Assembly (NCBI GenBank): GCA_905480545.1
Contig: CAJQQR010000178.1
Span: 1 to 43,922, forward strand
Direction of reading: 5' to 3'
Origin: an uncultured Pirellulaceae bacterium
GTDB taxonomy: Bacteria > Planctomycetota > Planctomycetia > Pirellulales > Pirellulaceae
Length of the DNA stretch: 43,922 bases
Shown: positions 1 to 8,283 of the stretch, piece after piece
Position numbering within the stretch: position 1 is the stretch's first letter
Layout: every line of letters begins with the position of its first letter
Program-made: the position numbers and the translations under genes
Notes under the pieces: model-generated
What the model saw: only the letters and a program-made list of their open reading frames with translations
What the model was told of the DNA's origin: nothing
The model's database searches: none

Positions 1-546
1 ACCAATCCATTCGATCATTCCTTTTTTACCGACGATAAAAGCGGTTGGGATTCCGTTTTGCGCTGCCGCTTCCATGTAGTCTTTTGAGACGGAGCGATCA
101 GGGTCGGTTGTCAGGCAATAATTGCTGGTCAAATCACCAAATGTCTGACCGTCGTCACCTCTACCCATGTTACGCTTCAGGAATTTTTCAACGATCGGCA
201 ATTCTTCGTCGCTGATACTGATGATCTGAAGCCCTTGTTTGGCGTGTTTGGTTTGCAGTTCACTAATGTGTGGCATTGCGGCAATGCACGGACCACACCA
301 TGTGGCCCAAAACTCGACGACGTAAACCTTGCCTTCTTCAAACTTTTCGATGTGTTTGAATTTGCCTTTTCCATCGGAGACCCAATGCTCGATATCGATG
401 GGTGGAGCCTTCGACCCGATCGTCAGCGTGGCGTCATCGCCTTGCGCGTTCGTAACGCTTTGCATTCCCAATGACAAAACGGCTGCGATGGCCAGCATTC
501 CAAATGCCCGAGCTGTCAAAACTTGATTCCCTAAATTTTTCTTCAT
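1..546 (-). CDS. TlpA-like thioredoxin-fold protein (3' end outside window)
   Basis: This is a probable periplasmic thiol-disulfide redoxin of the TlpA/ResA type. The frame is open from ATG at 546 to base 1, giving 182 codons, and the C-terminus lies beyond the window. Residues 1-35 form a signal peptide (MKKNLGNQ, then a hydrophobic run ending NAQG). The redox motif WCGPC is at residues 83-87 within EFWATWCGPC. A conserved cis-proline is visible in NGIPTAF near residue 167. Proteins of this family reduce or oxidise disulfides outside the cytoplasm, often for cytochrome c maturation, but no such gene is adjacent, so the substrate is unknown. It is the last minus-strand gene at this edge and is not close enough to the PEP-CTERM gene to be an obvious operon partner. 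The family call is strong and the specific role is not known. Confidence 0.9.
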   Translation of the reverse strand, partial: MKKNLGNQVLTARAFGMLAIAAVLSLGMQSVTNAQGDDATLTIGSKAPPIDIEHWVSDGKGKFKHIEKFEEGKVYVVEFWATWCGPCIAAMPHISELQTKHAKQGLQIISISDEELPIVEKFLKRNMGRGDDGQTFGDLTSNYCLTTDPDRSVSKDYMEAAAQNGIPTAFIVGKKGMIEWIG

Positions 547-744
547 TGATAACCTTGATAGAAGTTGTGATTTGGTTGGGTGACAATTCTACGCAGTTTT
601 GTTCAAGAAGTCCGCCGGGCCTTTTGCGCCTCCGACCGATAGCTGGGATTTATCGCAATGGCGGCGTTACTCTAGGTGTTTTCTTAAGAGTCAAAATGAG
701 ACGGAACGCAAAAGCCGAGTGGATACCAAGTCAGATCGACGCAG

Positions 745-782
745 CAACAAAAGTATCCAGTCATAAAATGGCGACTGGATAC
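745..782 (-). terminator. Rho-independent terminator after the PEP-CTERM gene
   Basis: A perfect 10-bp inverted repeat (GTATCCAGTC at 753-762, GACTGGATAC at 773-782) has a 10-nt loop. Read on the minus strand it is followed by TTTTGTTG. It lies 44 bp past the stop of the PEP-CTERM gene. Confidence 0.7.
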
Positions 783-825
783 GTTCCTTTTCAGCTTGAA
801 TCCAAATGTATGTAACTTTTGTATT

Positions 826-1515
826 TCAGGCTTTAGCCGAAGACTTTTCCGCGTTTTTCTTCTTCGAAAAGTAGCGTCGCCGCACCCAAAACCCGCCACA
901 TAGAGCACATAGAATTGCGATCGAACCGGGTTCTGGAACGGCGGTTACTGTGACGTCCCAATCCTCAAATCCAATCGACCCGCTTACTGCTCGAACTGTG
1001 AAGTCGGTATTAGCCGCAATCGCCAGTCCGCCAGTGAACGTAAAAACGTCACCAGAACCCAATTGATCACTGAATCCATTAATTGTCGTAGATGCGAAAG
1101 AAAAAACGTCGGTGCTAGAATCACTGTCGTTAAAACCAAAAAAATCAACTGAATTAATGACAACATCCTGATTGAACCTGAAAACAACAGATTCATTTAA
1201 CGATGAGTCAAATTGGTCTGAGTCATCGCTACCGCCTACGCCTACATTAATTGCGTCCACTCCGAACGAGGTGGCTGTTGCATTCAGTTGATCGACAACT
1301 GCTGAATCGGAACTGATATCAACTACGGTGAGAGTCAACCCCGCGATTTCGGCTACGTTAACCGTCGTGGGCAAACCCGTATCATTCTTGATACCATCCA
1401 AGTTGTTGCCGGTGGTATCCTGGCCGGTCTTAAACACGATCAGGTCCGCGGAAACATCAGAAAAAGGCATGGAAACTAACACAAAGAACAATGCCAACAA
1501 CAGCTTGCGATTCAC
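826..1515 (-). CDS. PEP-CTERM sorting-domain protein
   Basis: This is a secreted protein of about 229 residues with a C-terminal PEP-CTERM signal: VPEPGS near residue 193, a hydrophobic stretch (IAILCALCGGFWV), then a basic tail (RRRYFSKKK). In other bacteria such signals are processed by exosortase during export of surface or matrix proteins. The N-terminus (VNRKLLLALFFVLVSM...SDVSA) is a signal peptide. The GTG start at 1515 is chosen because GGGAG (1523-1527) sits 7 nt upstream; an in-frame TTG at 1536 is the alternative but has no such site. The mature part is rich in Asp, Ser, Thr and Val and looks like a beta-sandwich; its function is unknown. No exosortase gene is in the window, so processing must rely on one elsewhere. 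Confidence 0.85.
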   Translation of the reverse strand: MNRKLLLALFFVLVSMPFSDVSADLIVFKTGQDTTGNNLDGIKNDTGLPTTVNVAEIAGLTLTVVDISSDSAVVDQLNATATSFGVDAINVGVGGSDDSDQFDSSLNESVVFRFNQDVVINSVDFFGFNDSDSSTDVFSFASTTINGFSDQLGSGDVFTFTGGLAIAANTDFTVRAVSGSIGFEDWDVTVTAVPEPGSIAILCALCGGFWVRRRYFSKKKNAEKSSAKA

Positions 1516-1621
1516 GACTATTCTCCCGATCTTCAACTATCGGCTTTTAGGATACCGTGAAATTCCGAGAGCCTAAAGCGGGAAAAAGTTCATTTTTTGC
1601 AATCTTAACCGTTTCTTCTTG

Positions 1622-2653
1622 TTACGATTTTTTCAATAATTTTGCAGCCGTTTCGACCGCTTCTTTATCCACTCCCAAGTGGGTCACCATCCGCACATGC
1701 TTTTCACTAAATGGCAGTGTGCGGATGCCTTTTGATTCCAGTTGAGTGACGTATTCAGCTGCCGAGACGCCGGGAATATCCACTCGAAAAATGATGATAT
1801 TCGTGTCAACCTTGGTCGGTTCCAAATGCAAATGCTCGGATGCTTCGATTGCGTTAGCGATGATTTGTGCGTTGGCGTGATCTTCGGCCAGACGATCGAT
1901 TTGGTTCTCCAATCCGTATAACGCAGCGCTGGCGATGACACCGGCTTGCCGCATGCCGCCACCGAATAGCTTGCGATGTCGTCGTGCGATTGCAATGTGT
2001 TCTTTTGATCCGGCCAATGCCGATCCAACAGGGGCCCCAAGTCCCTTACTGAAACATAGACTCACGGTGTCGAACCCGGCCGACCATTCTTTGGCTGAAA
2101 TTCCGCTGGCAACGACCGCATTAAACAGTCGTGCTCCATCGAGGTGGGTTGCCAATCCTTTCTCCTTTGCCCAGCCGGTCATCTCCCTGACGTCATCAAT
2201 CGGCAAAATGCTGCCCCCGCCTCGATTGTGGGTATTCTCGAGACAAAGCAAACGCGTCCGCGCCATATGCTCGTTGATCGGACGAACTTTGTCTTTGATA
2301 TCATCCAGAGTCAGCTTGTAATCTTTTCCCGAAACTGGACGGGAGACAATTCCGGACAACTGCGCGAAACCGGCTTGTTCATAATTGTAGATATGGCAGC
2401 CGTCCTCGCAGATCAATTCATCGCCCGGTTGGCAATGAATCCGAATCCCAATCTGATTGGTCATCGTCCCGGACGGCATAAAAATTGCCGCTTCTTTTCC
2501 GACAATATCCGCCACAGTTTCCTGCAACTTTTCGACGGTAGGATCGATATCGATCACATCGTCTCCGAGCACCGCTTCGGACATTGCTGTTTTCATACCC
2601 TCCGTTGGAAGCGTAACGGTATCGCTGCGAAGGTCAATGATTTCAGTTTGCAT
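1622..2653 (-). CDS. ltaE: Low-specificity L-threonine aldolase
   Basis: This is a PLP-dependent fold-type I enzyme that cleaves L-threonine or L-allo-threonine to glycine and acetaldehyde; it is cytoplasmic. At 343 residues it has the normal family length. Visible motifs are LRSDTVTLPT at the N-terminus, MPSGTMTNQ (PLP phosphate loop, about 59-67), a His in DGCHIYNYE (His87) expected to stack on the PLP ring, HLDGARLFNA (Asp172 for the pyridine nitrogen, Arg175), and CFSKGLGAPVGS with the Schiff-base Lys203. The start is ATG at 2653. The PEP-CTERM gene follows after about 107 bp on the same strand, with no obvious functional link. A role in glycine supply or threonine breakdown is inferred from the family. 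The exact stereochemical preference cannot be read from the sequence. Confidence 0.93.
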   Translation of the reverse strand: MQTEIIDLRSDTVTLPTEGMKTAMSEAVLGDDVIDIDPTVEKLQETVADIVGKEAAIFMPSGTMTNQIGIRIHCQPGDELICEDGCHIYNYEQAGFAQLSGIVSRPVSGKDYKLTLDDIKDKVRPINEHMARTRLLCLENTHNRGGGSILPIDDVREMTGWAKEKGLATHLDGARLFNAVVASGISAKEWSAGFDTVSLCFSKGLGAPVGSALAGSKEHIAIARRHRKLFGGGMRQAGVIASAALYGLENQIDRLAEDHANAQIIANAIEASEHLHLEPTKVDTNIIIFRVDIPGVSAAEYVTQLESKGIRTLPFSEKHVRMVTHLGVDKEAVETAAKLLKKS

Positions 2654-3008
2654 TGGTTTAAACCGAGGTTGGGGTGAAAAAAAGATTGTAAAAGTGGGAA
2701 ATCGGCAAATAAAAATTCTATTCTCGAGAACTAACTGCGTTTATCCGTTTTTTTTGTTCTGACGTCCAACATTTGAAATGTCGAACGACAATGAAAATAA
2801 TCGATTCAAAACGTGCGTTCGGAGGCTGACGAAAAACGTGATGGTCGTGTAAAAAAACCGCGATAATGTTAGAATTAGAAGCAGGTTACAAAATCAGTTT
2901 CCAATTTTGAGAGAAATTGTCGTGAGGCCTTGAAATTAGGTCGTTTGAGCGTAATAATCTGGGGTTTGATGTCGTACGCAATGTCATTTTGACTGCGAAT
3001 GACCGTAA
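2654..3008. other. Intergenic region between ltaE and tRNA-Gly
   Basis: About 355 bases without a convincing gene. The only clear element is the tRNA promoter near its right end. The left part is AT-rich and should contain the ltaE promoter, which I could not place. Confidence 0.6.
2930..2958 (+). promoter_or_regulatory. Sigma-70-type promoter for tRNA-Gly
   Basis: The -35 box TTGAAA (2930-2935) matches 5 of 6 consensus bases. It is followed by a 17-bp spacer and the -10 box AATAAT (2953-2958), also 5 of 6. Transcription would start near 2965, about 44 nt before the mature tRNA end. This reading is by eye only. Confidence 0.6.
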
Positions 3009-3080
3009 GCGGGTGTAGCTCAGTGGTAGAGCATCACGTTGCCAACGTGATTGTCGAGAGTTCGATCCTCTTCACCCGCT
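3009..3080 (+). tRNA. tRNA-Gly (anticodon GCC)
   Basis: The 72-nt sequence folds as a cloverleaf. The acceptor stem is GCGGGTG (3009-3015) with CACCCGC (3073-3079). The D arm is TAGCTCAGTGGTAGAGC, and the anticodon stem TCACG/CGTGA encloses the loop TTGCCAA with anticodon GCC. The T arm GAGAGTTCGATCCTCTT contains TTCGATC. The discriminator base is T3080, as usual for glycine tRNAs. CCA is not encoded and must be added by the nucleotidyltransferase. It decodes GGC and GGT. A good promoter lies just upstream and a hairpin terminator at 3247, so it may be a single-gene transcript. Confidence 0.97.
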
Positions 3081-3432
3081 CTTTGATGAGTATTGGCAAG
3101 GAAATAGCCGCCGCTGAATGTTCTAACGTTCAATATTTGAACGCTCCAAATTCTGCTCCGGCGTTCTGTAATGTCATTAGTTGGTTTGCAATGCTTTTTA
3201 CGCTTGCCGAAATAGCAGGCAAAACAACTGAGACATGGCACTTGTGGGACACTTTTAGAGTGTCCTTTTATTTTTTGGCTTGATTCGTTTTTCCGACAGA
3301 ATCTTCCCACATAAATATTTTTGACACGAAAACATTGTGGTCACATTCTCGCAGCGAAACGCGGCCTTTAAACAAATCACATTCTCTGAATTTTTCCGAC
3401 ATCAAACGGTCGGATTTATGTAGAAAGCAAAA
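3081..3432. other. Intergenic region between tRNA-Gly and tig
   Basis: About 350 bases holding the terminator at 3247-3276 and presumably the tig promoter. Open frames crossing it run through the tRNA and have no protein character. Nothing else is recognised. Confidence 0.6.
3247..3276 (+). terminator. Rho-independent terminator downstream of tRNA-Gly
   Basis: The 7-bp stem GGACACT (3247-3253) / AGTGTCC (3259-3265) has a 5-nt loop and is followed by TTTTATTTTTT. It probably ends the tRNA transcript and isolates it from tig. Confidence 0.75.
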
Positions 3433-4962
3433 ATGAGCGACGATTCAGAAAAAACAGAAGCTGAAGATTCTTTGGAAGAACAGGCCACAGCCCAAGAACT
3501 TCTCGAAAATGGCGAAGAAAAGAAAGAGCCATTGTCGCTTGAGGTTGAGGTCCAGACGAAGAGCGCTTGCGAACGCCACGTTTTGGTGAAAATCGCACGC
3601 GAAGACGTCGATCGGTATTTTGCAAAGCAATTTGACGAACTTGCCCCCAAAGCCGAAGTCCCCGGTTTCCGCCCAGGCAAGGCGCCTCGCAAACTGGTTG
3701 AAAACCGATTCCGATTGCAAATTTCGGATCAGGTCAAAGGCGAATTGCTACTGGACTGCATGACTCAGGTTAACGAAGAGCAGGACTTCTCGGCGATCAG
3801 TGAGCCCGATTTCGATTTCGGCGCAGTTGAAATCCCAGAAGACGGTCCGATGACCTTTGAATTCGACATTGAAGTACGACCAGAGTTTGATATCCCCGAA
3901 TGGAAGGGAATCAGTATCGATCGCCCGACGAAAGAATTCGACGATTCGGATATCAATCACCAACTAAACAAAATTCTAGGCAATTACGCGGATTTAGCTC
4001 CGATCGACGGTGAAGCTGAAGAGAATGACTTTATTGTTGTCAATTTCAAGAGCTCGCGTGATGGAAAAGTAATCGCTTCAGGAGAAGAAGTTTCGATCCA
4101 ACTTAAACCATCGCTTAGCTTCCCAGATGCAATCATTGATGATTTTGGTGATTCGATGAAAGGCGTCAAAGCGGGGTCCAAGAAAGTCCTCAATGCGAAG
4201 GTTAGTGCCGACGCCGAATCTGAGGCCTTACGCGGCGAAGAAGTTGAAGTTGAATTCGAAGTTCTCGATGTCAAACGTCAAGAACTACCTGAACTTGACA
4301 CTGAAATGCTAGCAACGATCGGCGGCTTCGAAGACGAAGAATCCGTTCGAAAAGCAATTGCCGGTGAACTGGATCGCCAGTTGATCTATCATCAAAACAA
4401 GAGCATTCGCCAGCAAATTGGCGGCACTTTGACCGAATCAGCCGATTGGGATTTGCCACCTGATCTTTTGCGTCGTCAAGCCAATCGTGAAGTCGAGCGT
4501 GCAGTCATGGAAATGCGATCGAGCGGATTTAGCGAAGCCCAAATCAAGGCTTATCAAAACGATTTGCGGCAAAACAGCATGGCGTCTACGGAACAGGCTC
4601 TCAAAGAGCACTTTATTCTCGAAAGCATTGCTGAATCTGAGGAAATCGAAGAAACCGAGGCTGATTATGAGCAAGAAATCCAAATGATTGCAATTCAGCA
4701 AAACGAATCTCCACGCCGAATTCGAGCTCAGCTTGAAAAACGTGGCCAAATGGATTCGTTGCGAAACCAAATCATTGAACGCAAAGTCCTTGATTTGATT
4801 AAAGAGCACGCGAAATTCAACGATACAGAATTCAAGCTGGAAGATGACGCGCCGGCGACTGTCGATATCTCTGTTTCGGGCGTGGTTGCAGCAGAAATCC
4901 CAGAGGCCAAGTACGAATCGGGTGGCGAAACAGCGGCTGCTGCAAATTCAGGCAAAAAATAA
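3433..4962 (+). CDS. tig: Trigger factor, ribosome-associated chaperone
   Basis: This is a cytoplasmic chaperone that binds the ribosome near the exit tunnel and shields nascent chains. At 509 residues it is longer than the usual 430-450. It has an acidic N-terminal extension of about 33 residues and an Ala/Gly-rich C-terminal tail. The ribosome-docking signature GFRPGKAPRKLVENRF begins at residue 78 (canonical GFRxGKxP). A divergent FKBP-type PPIase domain spans about 190-300 (FGDSMKGVKAGSKK, then EVEVEFEVLDVKRQELPELD). The C-terminal helical chaperone domain follows, with charged heptad-like helices. The start ATG at 3433 is the first in frame. A strong terminator follows at 5052. The two clpP genes lie downstream in the same direction, the common tig-clpP order, but the 727-bp gap argues against one transcript. 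Confidence 0.95.
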   Translation: MSDDSEKTEAEDSLEEQATAQELLENGEEKKEPLSLEVEVQTKSACERHVLVKIAREDVDRYFAKQFDELAPKAEVPGFRPGKAPRKLVENRFRLQISDQVKGELLLDCMTQVNEEQDFSAISEPDFDFGAVEIPEDGPMTFEFDIEVRPEFDIPEWKGISIDRPTKEFDDSDINHQLNKILGNYADLAPIDGEAEENDFIVVNFKSSRDGKVIASGEEVSIQLKPSLSFPDAIIDDFGDSMKGVKAGSKKVLNAKVSADAESEALRGEEVEVEFEVLDVKRQELPELDTEMLATIGGFEDEESVRKAIAGELDRQLIYHQNKSIRQQIGGTLTESADWDLPPDLLRRQANREVERAVMEMRSSGFSEAQIKAYQNDLRQNSMASTEQALKEHFILESIAESEEIEETEADYEQEIQMIAIQQNESPRRIRAQLEKRGQMDSLRNQIIERKVLDLIKEHAKFNDTEFKLEDDAPATVDISVSGVVAAEIPEAKYESGGETAAAANSGKK

Positions 4963-5051
4963 GAAATTGGACCGGCGTGCTTTCCGGTCGGAAAGTTCAT
5001 CTTCAAGGCGAATCATAGCCTTGAAGAGTTCAACAAACGTAAACATAACAG

Positions 5052-5084
5052 CGTTGCGAAACTCAAGTTTCGCAACGTTTTTTT
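5052..5084 (+). terminator. Strong terminator after tig
   Basis: An 11-bp perfect stem (5052-5062 with 5067-5077, core GTTGCGAAAC/GTTTCGCAAC) has a TCAA tetraloop and is followed by seven T (5078-5084). Confidence 0.9.
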
Positions 5085-5356
5085 GTCAAAATACGGAACA
5101 GGCGCTGAAGCAGCGAATTTGGACCGCTTAAAAAAACGGACGAAACCCGGCAAACGGGGAAGCCGTCTTGTGACTTCGTTTGAAAACTTGTAACGTTCAA
5201 GTTGTGCAGATTTCGCGAAACCAGATCGGGCTTCACGCTTTACATCAACGGTGCTGTCCTCAGATGGCTGAACTGTAGAGTGTCGTGATGGGTTGAATCA
5301 GAGAGATTTGCACAACTTTGTATGACCACAGGGTAGTCGCAGGAAATCGATCGATA

Positions 5357-5602
5357 TCATTTTGCTTTGAAACGGCAACAATCTTGGTTACGTTTGGATG
5401 GTTGAAATAGAGAAATCTCAACTTTCAATGGCAGTACCATTTGTTCGATTGCAACGTTCGGCTCGATGGAATCAAGTTGCTTCCAGCGAATCACAGATTC
5501 AGGAAGCATGATTGAAACCGATTCAATCCGACCGCAACCGCCCCAACTATTGTCGACTTTACGATCGATGACGAATACGATTTCACCGTTGCAAATGGCC
5601 AA
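5357..5602 (-). CDS. Hypothetical small protein or gene relic
   Basis: This is an 81-codon minus-strand frame from TTG at 5602, within an open stretch reaching about 5652. The translation has a protein-like pattern of alternating hydrophobic and charged residues (EIVFVIDRKVDNSWGG, then SVSIMLPESVIRWKQLDS). There is no ATG, no clear Shine-Dalgarno and no neighbour partner. The readable part starts without a plausible N-terminus, so it could be the remaining C-terminal piece of a decayed gene. No function can be assigned. Confidence 0.25.
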   Translation of the reverse strand: MAICNGEIVFVIDRKVDNSWGGCGRIESVSIMLPESVIRWKQLDSIEPNVAIEQMVLPLKVEISLFQPSKRNQDCCRFKAK

Positions 5603-5689
5603 AGGACTTTTCGCAACTTGTTGGATTCCACGTTTTCGAATCGAACTTTAGATACATGACGGATATTTTACTGAAGAGAAAGAAGTCCA

Positions 5690-6313
5690 TTGTTTGCTAA
5701 CGACCCACTCAATCAAATTTCCAATTCGTATTCGTATCAACAGATGCAGCGACAGCGCCAGATGACCCTTGGCGACATGCTATTGGAAAACCGAATCGTC
5801 TTCCTGCAAGGCGAAATCCACACCGGCAATGCCAATGAACTGGTGATGAAGTTGCTTTATTTGCAGAGCGAAAACCGCAAGAAAGACATTCACTTTTACA
5901 TGAATTCTCCGGGCGGCGATGTCATCGCGACCATGGCAATTTATGATGTAATGCAGATTCTTACCTGCCCGGTAGCAACGTATTGCGTTGGACAGGCTGC
6001 CAGTGGAGCTGCTGTTCTATTAGCCGGTGGTGCAAAAGGAAAACGATACGCCCTGCCAAATTCGCGAGTCATGATTCATCAACCTTTTGGTGGTGTCAGT
6101 GGACAAGTCAGTGATATCGAAATTCAAGCGACCGAAATTTTGCGTAACCGCAGTCGGCTGAACGAAATCTTGGCCCATCATACCGGCAAGACTGTTGAAG
6201 AAATTGCCAAGGATATGGATCGCGATTTCTTTATGACAGCCGAACAGGCCAAAGAGTACGGTGTCGTCGACGACATTACCAAACGACCTGAAACTGAATC
6301 GGACGACGAGTAG
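5690..6313 (+). CDS. clpP: ATP-dependent Clp protease proteolytic subunit, copy 1
   Basis: This is a serine peptidase that forms heptameric rings working with ClpX/ClpA-type unfoldases. The 207 residues are close to family length. The catalytic triad is present: Ser105 in GQAASGAA, His130 in VMIHQPFGG, Asp179 in [15 protein letters not shown] forms the oxyanion/handle region. The start is TTG at 5690: an in-frame TGA lies five codons upstream, no ATG is available, and the purine-rich GAAGAGAAAGAAG precedes it. The N-terminus (residues 1-25, Gln/Ser-rich) is longer than that of copy 2. The second clpP starts 74 bp downstream on the same strand, so they are probably co-transcribed. The two differ enough to suggest separate roles or mixed tetradecamers, as known in Listeria, Mycobacterium and cyanobacteria. 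Confidence 0.95.
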   Translation: MFANDPLNQISNSYSYQQMQRQRQMTLGDMLLENRIVFLQGEIHTGNANELVMKLLYLQSENRKKDIHFYMNSPGGDVIATMAIYDVMQILTCPVATYCVGQAASGAAVLLAGGAKGKRYALPNSRVMIHQPFGGVSGQVSDIEIQATEILRNRSRLNEILAHHTGKTVEEIAKDMDRDFFMTAEQAKEYGVVDDITKRPETESDDE

Positions 6314-6386
6314 TTCTTCCCCGACTTTTGCAGCTTCATTTTCATCCGCACGTACTCCAAAGAATCAAAATTACGAAAGAAATAAA

Positions 6387-6986
6387 ATGCCAATCGTACC
6401 TTACGTTGTCGACAACTCCGGACGCGAAGAACGCGTTTACGATATCTATAGCCGGCTTCTAAAAGACCGAATCATCTTTTTGGGAACGCAAGTCAACGCC
6501 GACGTTGCAAACTCGCTGGTTGCCCAAATGCTGTTTCTTCAGTCGGAAGACCCAAAGGCCGATATCCACTTATACATCAATTCACCGGGCGGAAGCGTCG
6601 TTGCCGGAATGGCGATTTACGACACAATGCAATTTTTGACTTGCGATGTGGCAACTTACTGCATTGGTCACGCAGCCTCGATGGGGGCCCTGCTTCTGAC
6701 CGCAGGTGCAGCGGGTAAACGCCATTCACTTCCAAACTCGAACATCATGATTCATCAGCCACTTGCGGGAATGCAGGGGACAGCTGAAGAAATCGAAATT
6801 CACGTTAAGGAACTTCGAAAAACGAAACATCGTTTAAATGAAATCTTGCTGAAGCACACCGGTCAGACGCTTGAAAATATCGAACGAGATACTGATCGTG
6901 ATAACTTTATGACGGCAGATGAAGCGAAAGATTACAAACTGATCGATAAGGTTGTCGCACACATGTCGGACACATCCGAATCATGA
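6387..6986 (+). CDS. clpP: ATP-dependent Clp protease proteolytic subunit, copy 2
   Basis: This second ClpP peptidase has 199 residues. The triad is Ser98 (HAASMGA), His123 (IMIHQPLAG) and Asp172 (TDRDNFM). The N-terminus [25 protein letters not shown]... closely matches the classic ClpP N-terminal loop and the DIYSRLL segment, so this copy looks more like the canonical housekeeping ClpP. ATG at 6387 is chosen because it begins this conserved N-terminus and GAAAGAA lies just upstream. The frame stays open to 6261, but that part overlaps clpP1 and has no family similarity. No clpX or clpA gene is in the window. Two hairpins follow, the second a good terminator. Confidence 0.96.
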   Translation: MPIVPYVVDNSGREERVYDIYSRLLKDRIIFLGTQVNADVANSLVAQMLFLQSEDPKADIHLYINSPGGSVVAGMAIYDTMQFLTCDVATYCIGHAASMGALLLTAGAAGKRHSLPNSNIMIHQPLAGMQGTAEEIEIHVKELRKTKHRLNEILLKHTGQTLENIERDTDRDNFMTADEAKDYKLIDKVVAHMSDTSES

Positions 6987-6992
6987 TCAGCA

Positions 6993-7017
6993 GAGACTCT
7001 GATTCCAAGAGTCTTTT
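6993..7017 (+). terminator. Weak hairpin after clpP2
   Basis: The stem GACTCT (6995-7000) / AGAGTC (7008-7013) is followed by only four T. It may be a partial terminator ahead of the stronger one at 7045. Confidence 0.35.
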
Positions 7018-7044
7018 GCTAGCACAAAATTAACCGAGCCCAAT

Positions 7045-7090
7045 AAAAAAGTTCGACAGGTGGATTTACTTGTCGAACTTTTCTTTTTTT
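7045..7090 (+). terminator. Terminator of the clpP pair
   Basis: GTTCGACA (7051-7058) pairs with TGTCGAAC (7071-7078). It is extended by A/T pairs and followed by TTTTCTTTTTTT. The flanking A-run makes it potentially active in both directions. Confidence 0.8.
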
Positions 7091-7205
7091 CGTCGAAGTC
7101 AAATTGACTGGAGTAGTTGTTTTCGGCTACTTTTCGCTTTTGAAACACGTTTCTTGATGGGGGGAAAATCAGGAAAGCTGCTACACATCGGCAGATCTAC
7201 TAATA

Positions 7206-8240
7206 ATGGAAGCCATTCCACGAAATCTTGCGCCGTCGATACTAACACGTTTGTCGTTAACTCGCTTGTCGTTAACTCGCTTGTCGTTGGGACTGATGTC
7301 GTTGGGACTGATGCTCGCCACCGGTTGCAAGCTTGGCAGAAATGATCCGCAAATCCAAAACGCTTTCGAGATGCTGCGGATTGAACGTGATGCTGCGGAA
7401 GATCAGTACTACCAAGCCAAGATGCAGCAGGAAAAAGCCCAGTGGCGCATCGAAGATCTTGAAGAACAGCTGAAACAGGTTCGGGACGACCAGTCTACGG
7501 TGATATCACCAAACGACACTGACAATCCTGGAGGCGACTCGGACACTGCTCGAAGCGTCGGATACGACCAAAACGAATACGCACGAACACAAGTGTCTCC
7601 TGACAGTTTTTCCAGTGACCAGATCAACACCTCCGCTGTATTTGTTCCATCCAACGAGGATTCAACAGTCTCCAGTATCGAAATCGACCCGAATTTAACC
7701 CGGGGCTTTCACGATCGAGGAAAACCAGGCGACGACGGAACATTCATTGCCTTTCGAGCTCTGAACCGTTTTGGCAAACCACTGAAGGCCCTTGGATCGG
7801 TTCGAATATCGCTGATTGACCCCGCACGGCGAAACATTCGTGGTTTTGTCGGAACGTGGGACATCGCTAAAGAAGATCTTGCCGAGTGGTACGACACGAA
7901 GGCGAACGCGTTTATCGTCAAGCTTCCTTGGCTGCGAGGCACCCCCAAGAATTCAGACCTCAAAGCTTTTGTTCAATTGGACGAAGGCGAATTCGTCCAC
8001 GAAACATCGGCAGATTTGCACATTGTTCTGGATGGCCAGCCAAAAGCGCGTTGGACAAAAGCGCCGACCGAATCATCCATTACTGAAAATTCATCGCCGA
8101 ATCTAAACGATCCTCAACTAGCCGATTCGCCGACAATCAACCGAGTCCAAAATCCCAGTAACACACAAGGGTCAATCGTCGATTCTGTGGAAAGCAATGA
8201 AACTCGAATCGCACGACCGAAATGGACGCCGTACCGGTAA
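7206..8240 (+). CDS. Putative lipoprotein with coiled coil, function unknown
   Basis: This 344-residue protein starts at ATG 7206. The N-terminus is a long signal peptide ending in a lipobox (LMLATGC, Cys at about residue 41), which predicts lipid anchoring. The hydrophobic part is built from repeated five-residue units (TRLSL twice, then SLGLM twice) that follow 15-bp DNA repeats. Residues 45-95 are strongly charged and heptad-like (ERDAAEDQYYQAKMQQEKAQWRIEDLEEQLKQ in part), a predicted coiled coil. A Ser/Asp-rich linker follows. The region about 170-275 (GTFIAFRALNRFGKPLKALG, VRISLIDPARRNI) looks like a beta domain. The C-terminus is disordered. I do not recognise a family. The next gene (44 bp downstream) is also exported, so the two may be co-transcribed. 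Confidence 0.8.
   Translation: MEAIPRNLAPSILTRLSLTRLSLTRLSLGLMSLGLMLATGCKLGRNDPQIQNAFEMLRIERDAAEDQYYQAKMQQEKAQWRIEDLEEQLKQVRDDQSTVISPNDTDNPGGDSDTARSVGYDQNEYARTQVSPDSFSSDQINTSAVFVPSNEDSTVSSIEIDPNLTRGFHDRGKPGDDGTFIAFRALNRFGKPLKALGSVRISLIDPARRNIRGFVGTWDIAKEDLAEWYDTKANAFIVKLPWLRGTPKNSDLKAFVQLDEGEFVHETSADLHIVLDGQPKARWTKAPTESSITENSSPNLNDPQLADSPTINRVQNPSNTQGSIVDSVESNETRIARPKWTPYR
7251..7312 (+). repeat. Two abutting 15-bp tandem repeats inside a signal peptide
   Basis: TTGTCGTTAACTCGC occurs at 7251-7265 and 7266-7280, with a partial third copy. GTCGTTGGGACTGAT occurs at 7283-7297 and 7298-7312. The unit length keeps the reading frame and lengthens the hydrophobic core. Confidence 0.95.
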
Positions 8241-8283
8241 TAGACCTTTATCTCACACTCGGCCAGACTCTCGAAACTGACAA

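Larger units (their letters stand above)
4963..5689. other. Long intergenic region between tig and clpP1
   Basis: The 727 bases hold the tig terminator at the left and a minus-strand open frame (5357-5602, described separately) that may be a small gene or relic. The stretch about 5090-5350 shows nothing recognisable. The clpP1 promoter should lie near the right end. Confidence 0.55.

Noticed and set aside
2999..3310. Coding frames running across the tRNA on both strands
   Set aside because: They overlap tRNA-Gly and its terminator and have no protein character.
6261..6386. The upstream extension of the clpP2 frame
   Set aside because: It overlaps clpP1 and matches nothing in ClpP; ATG 6387 begins the conserved N-terminus.
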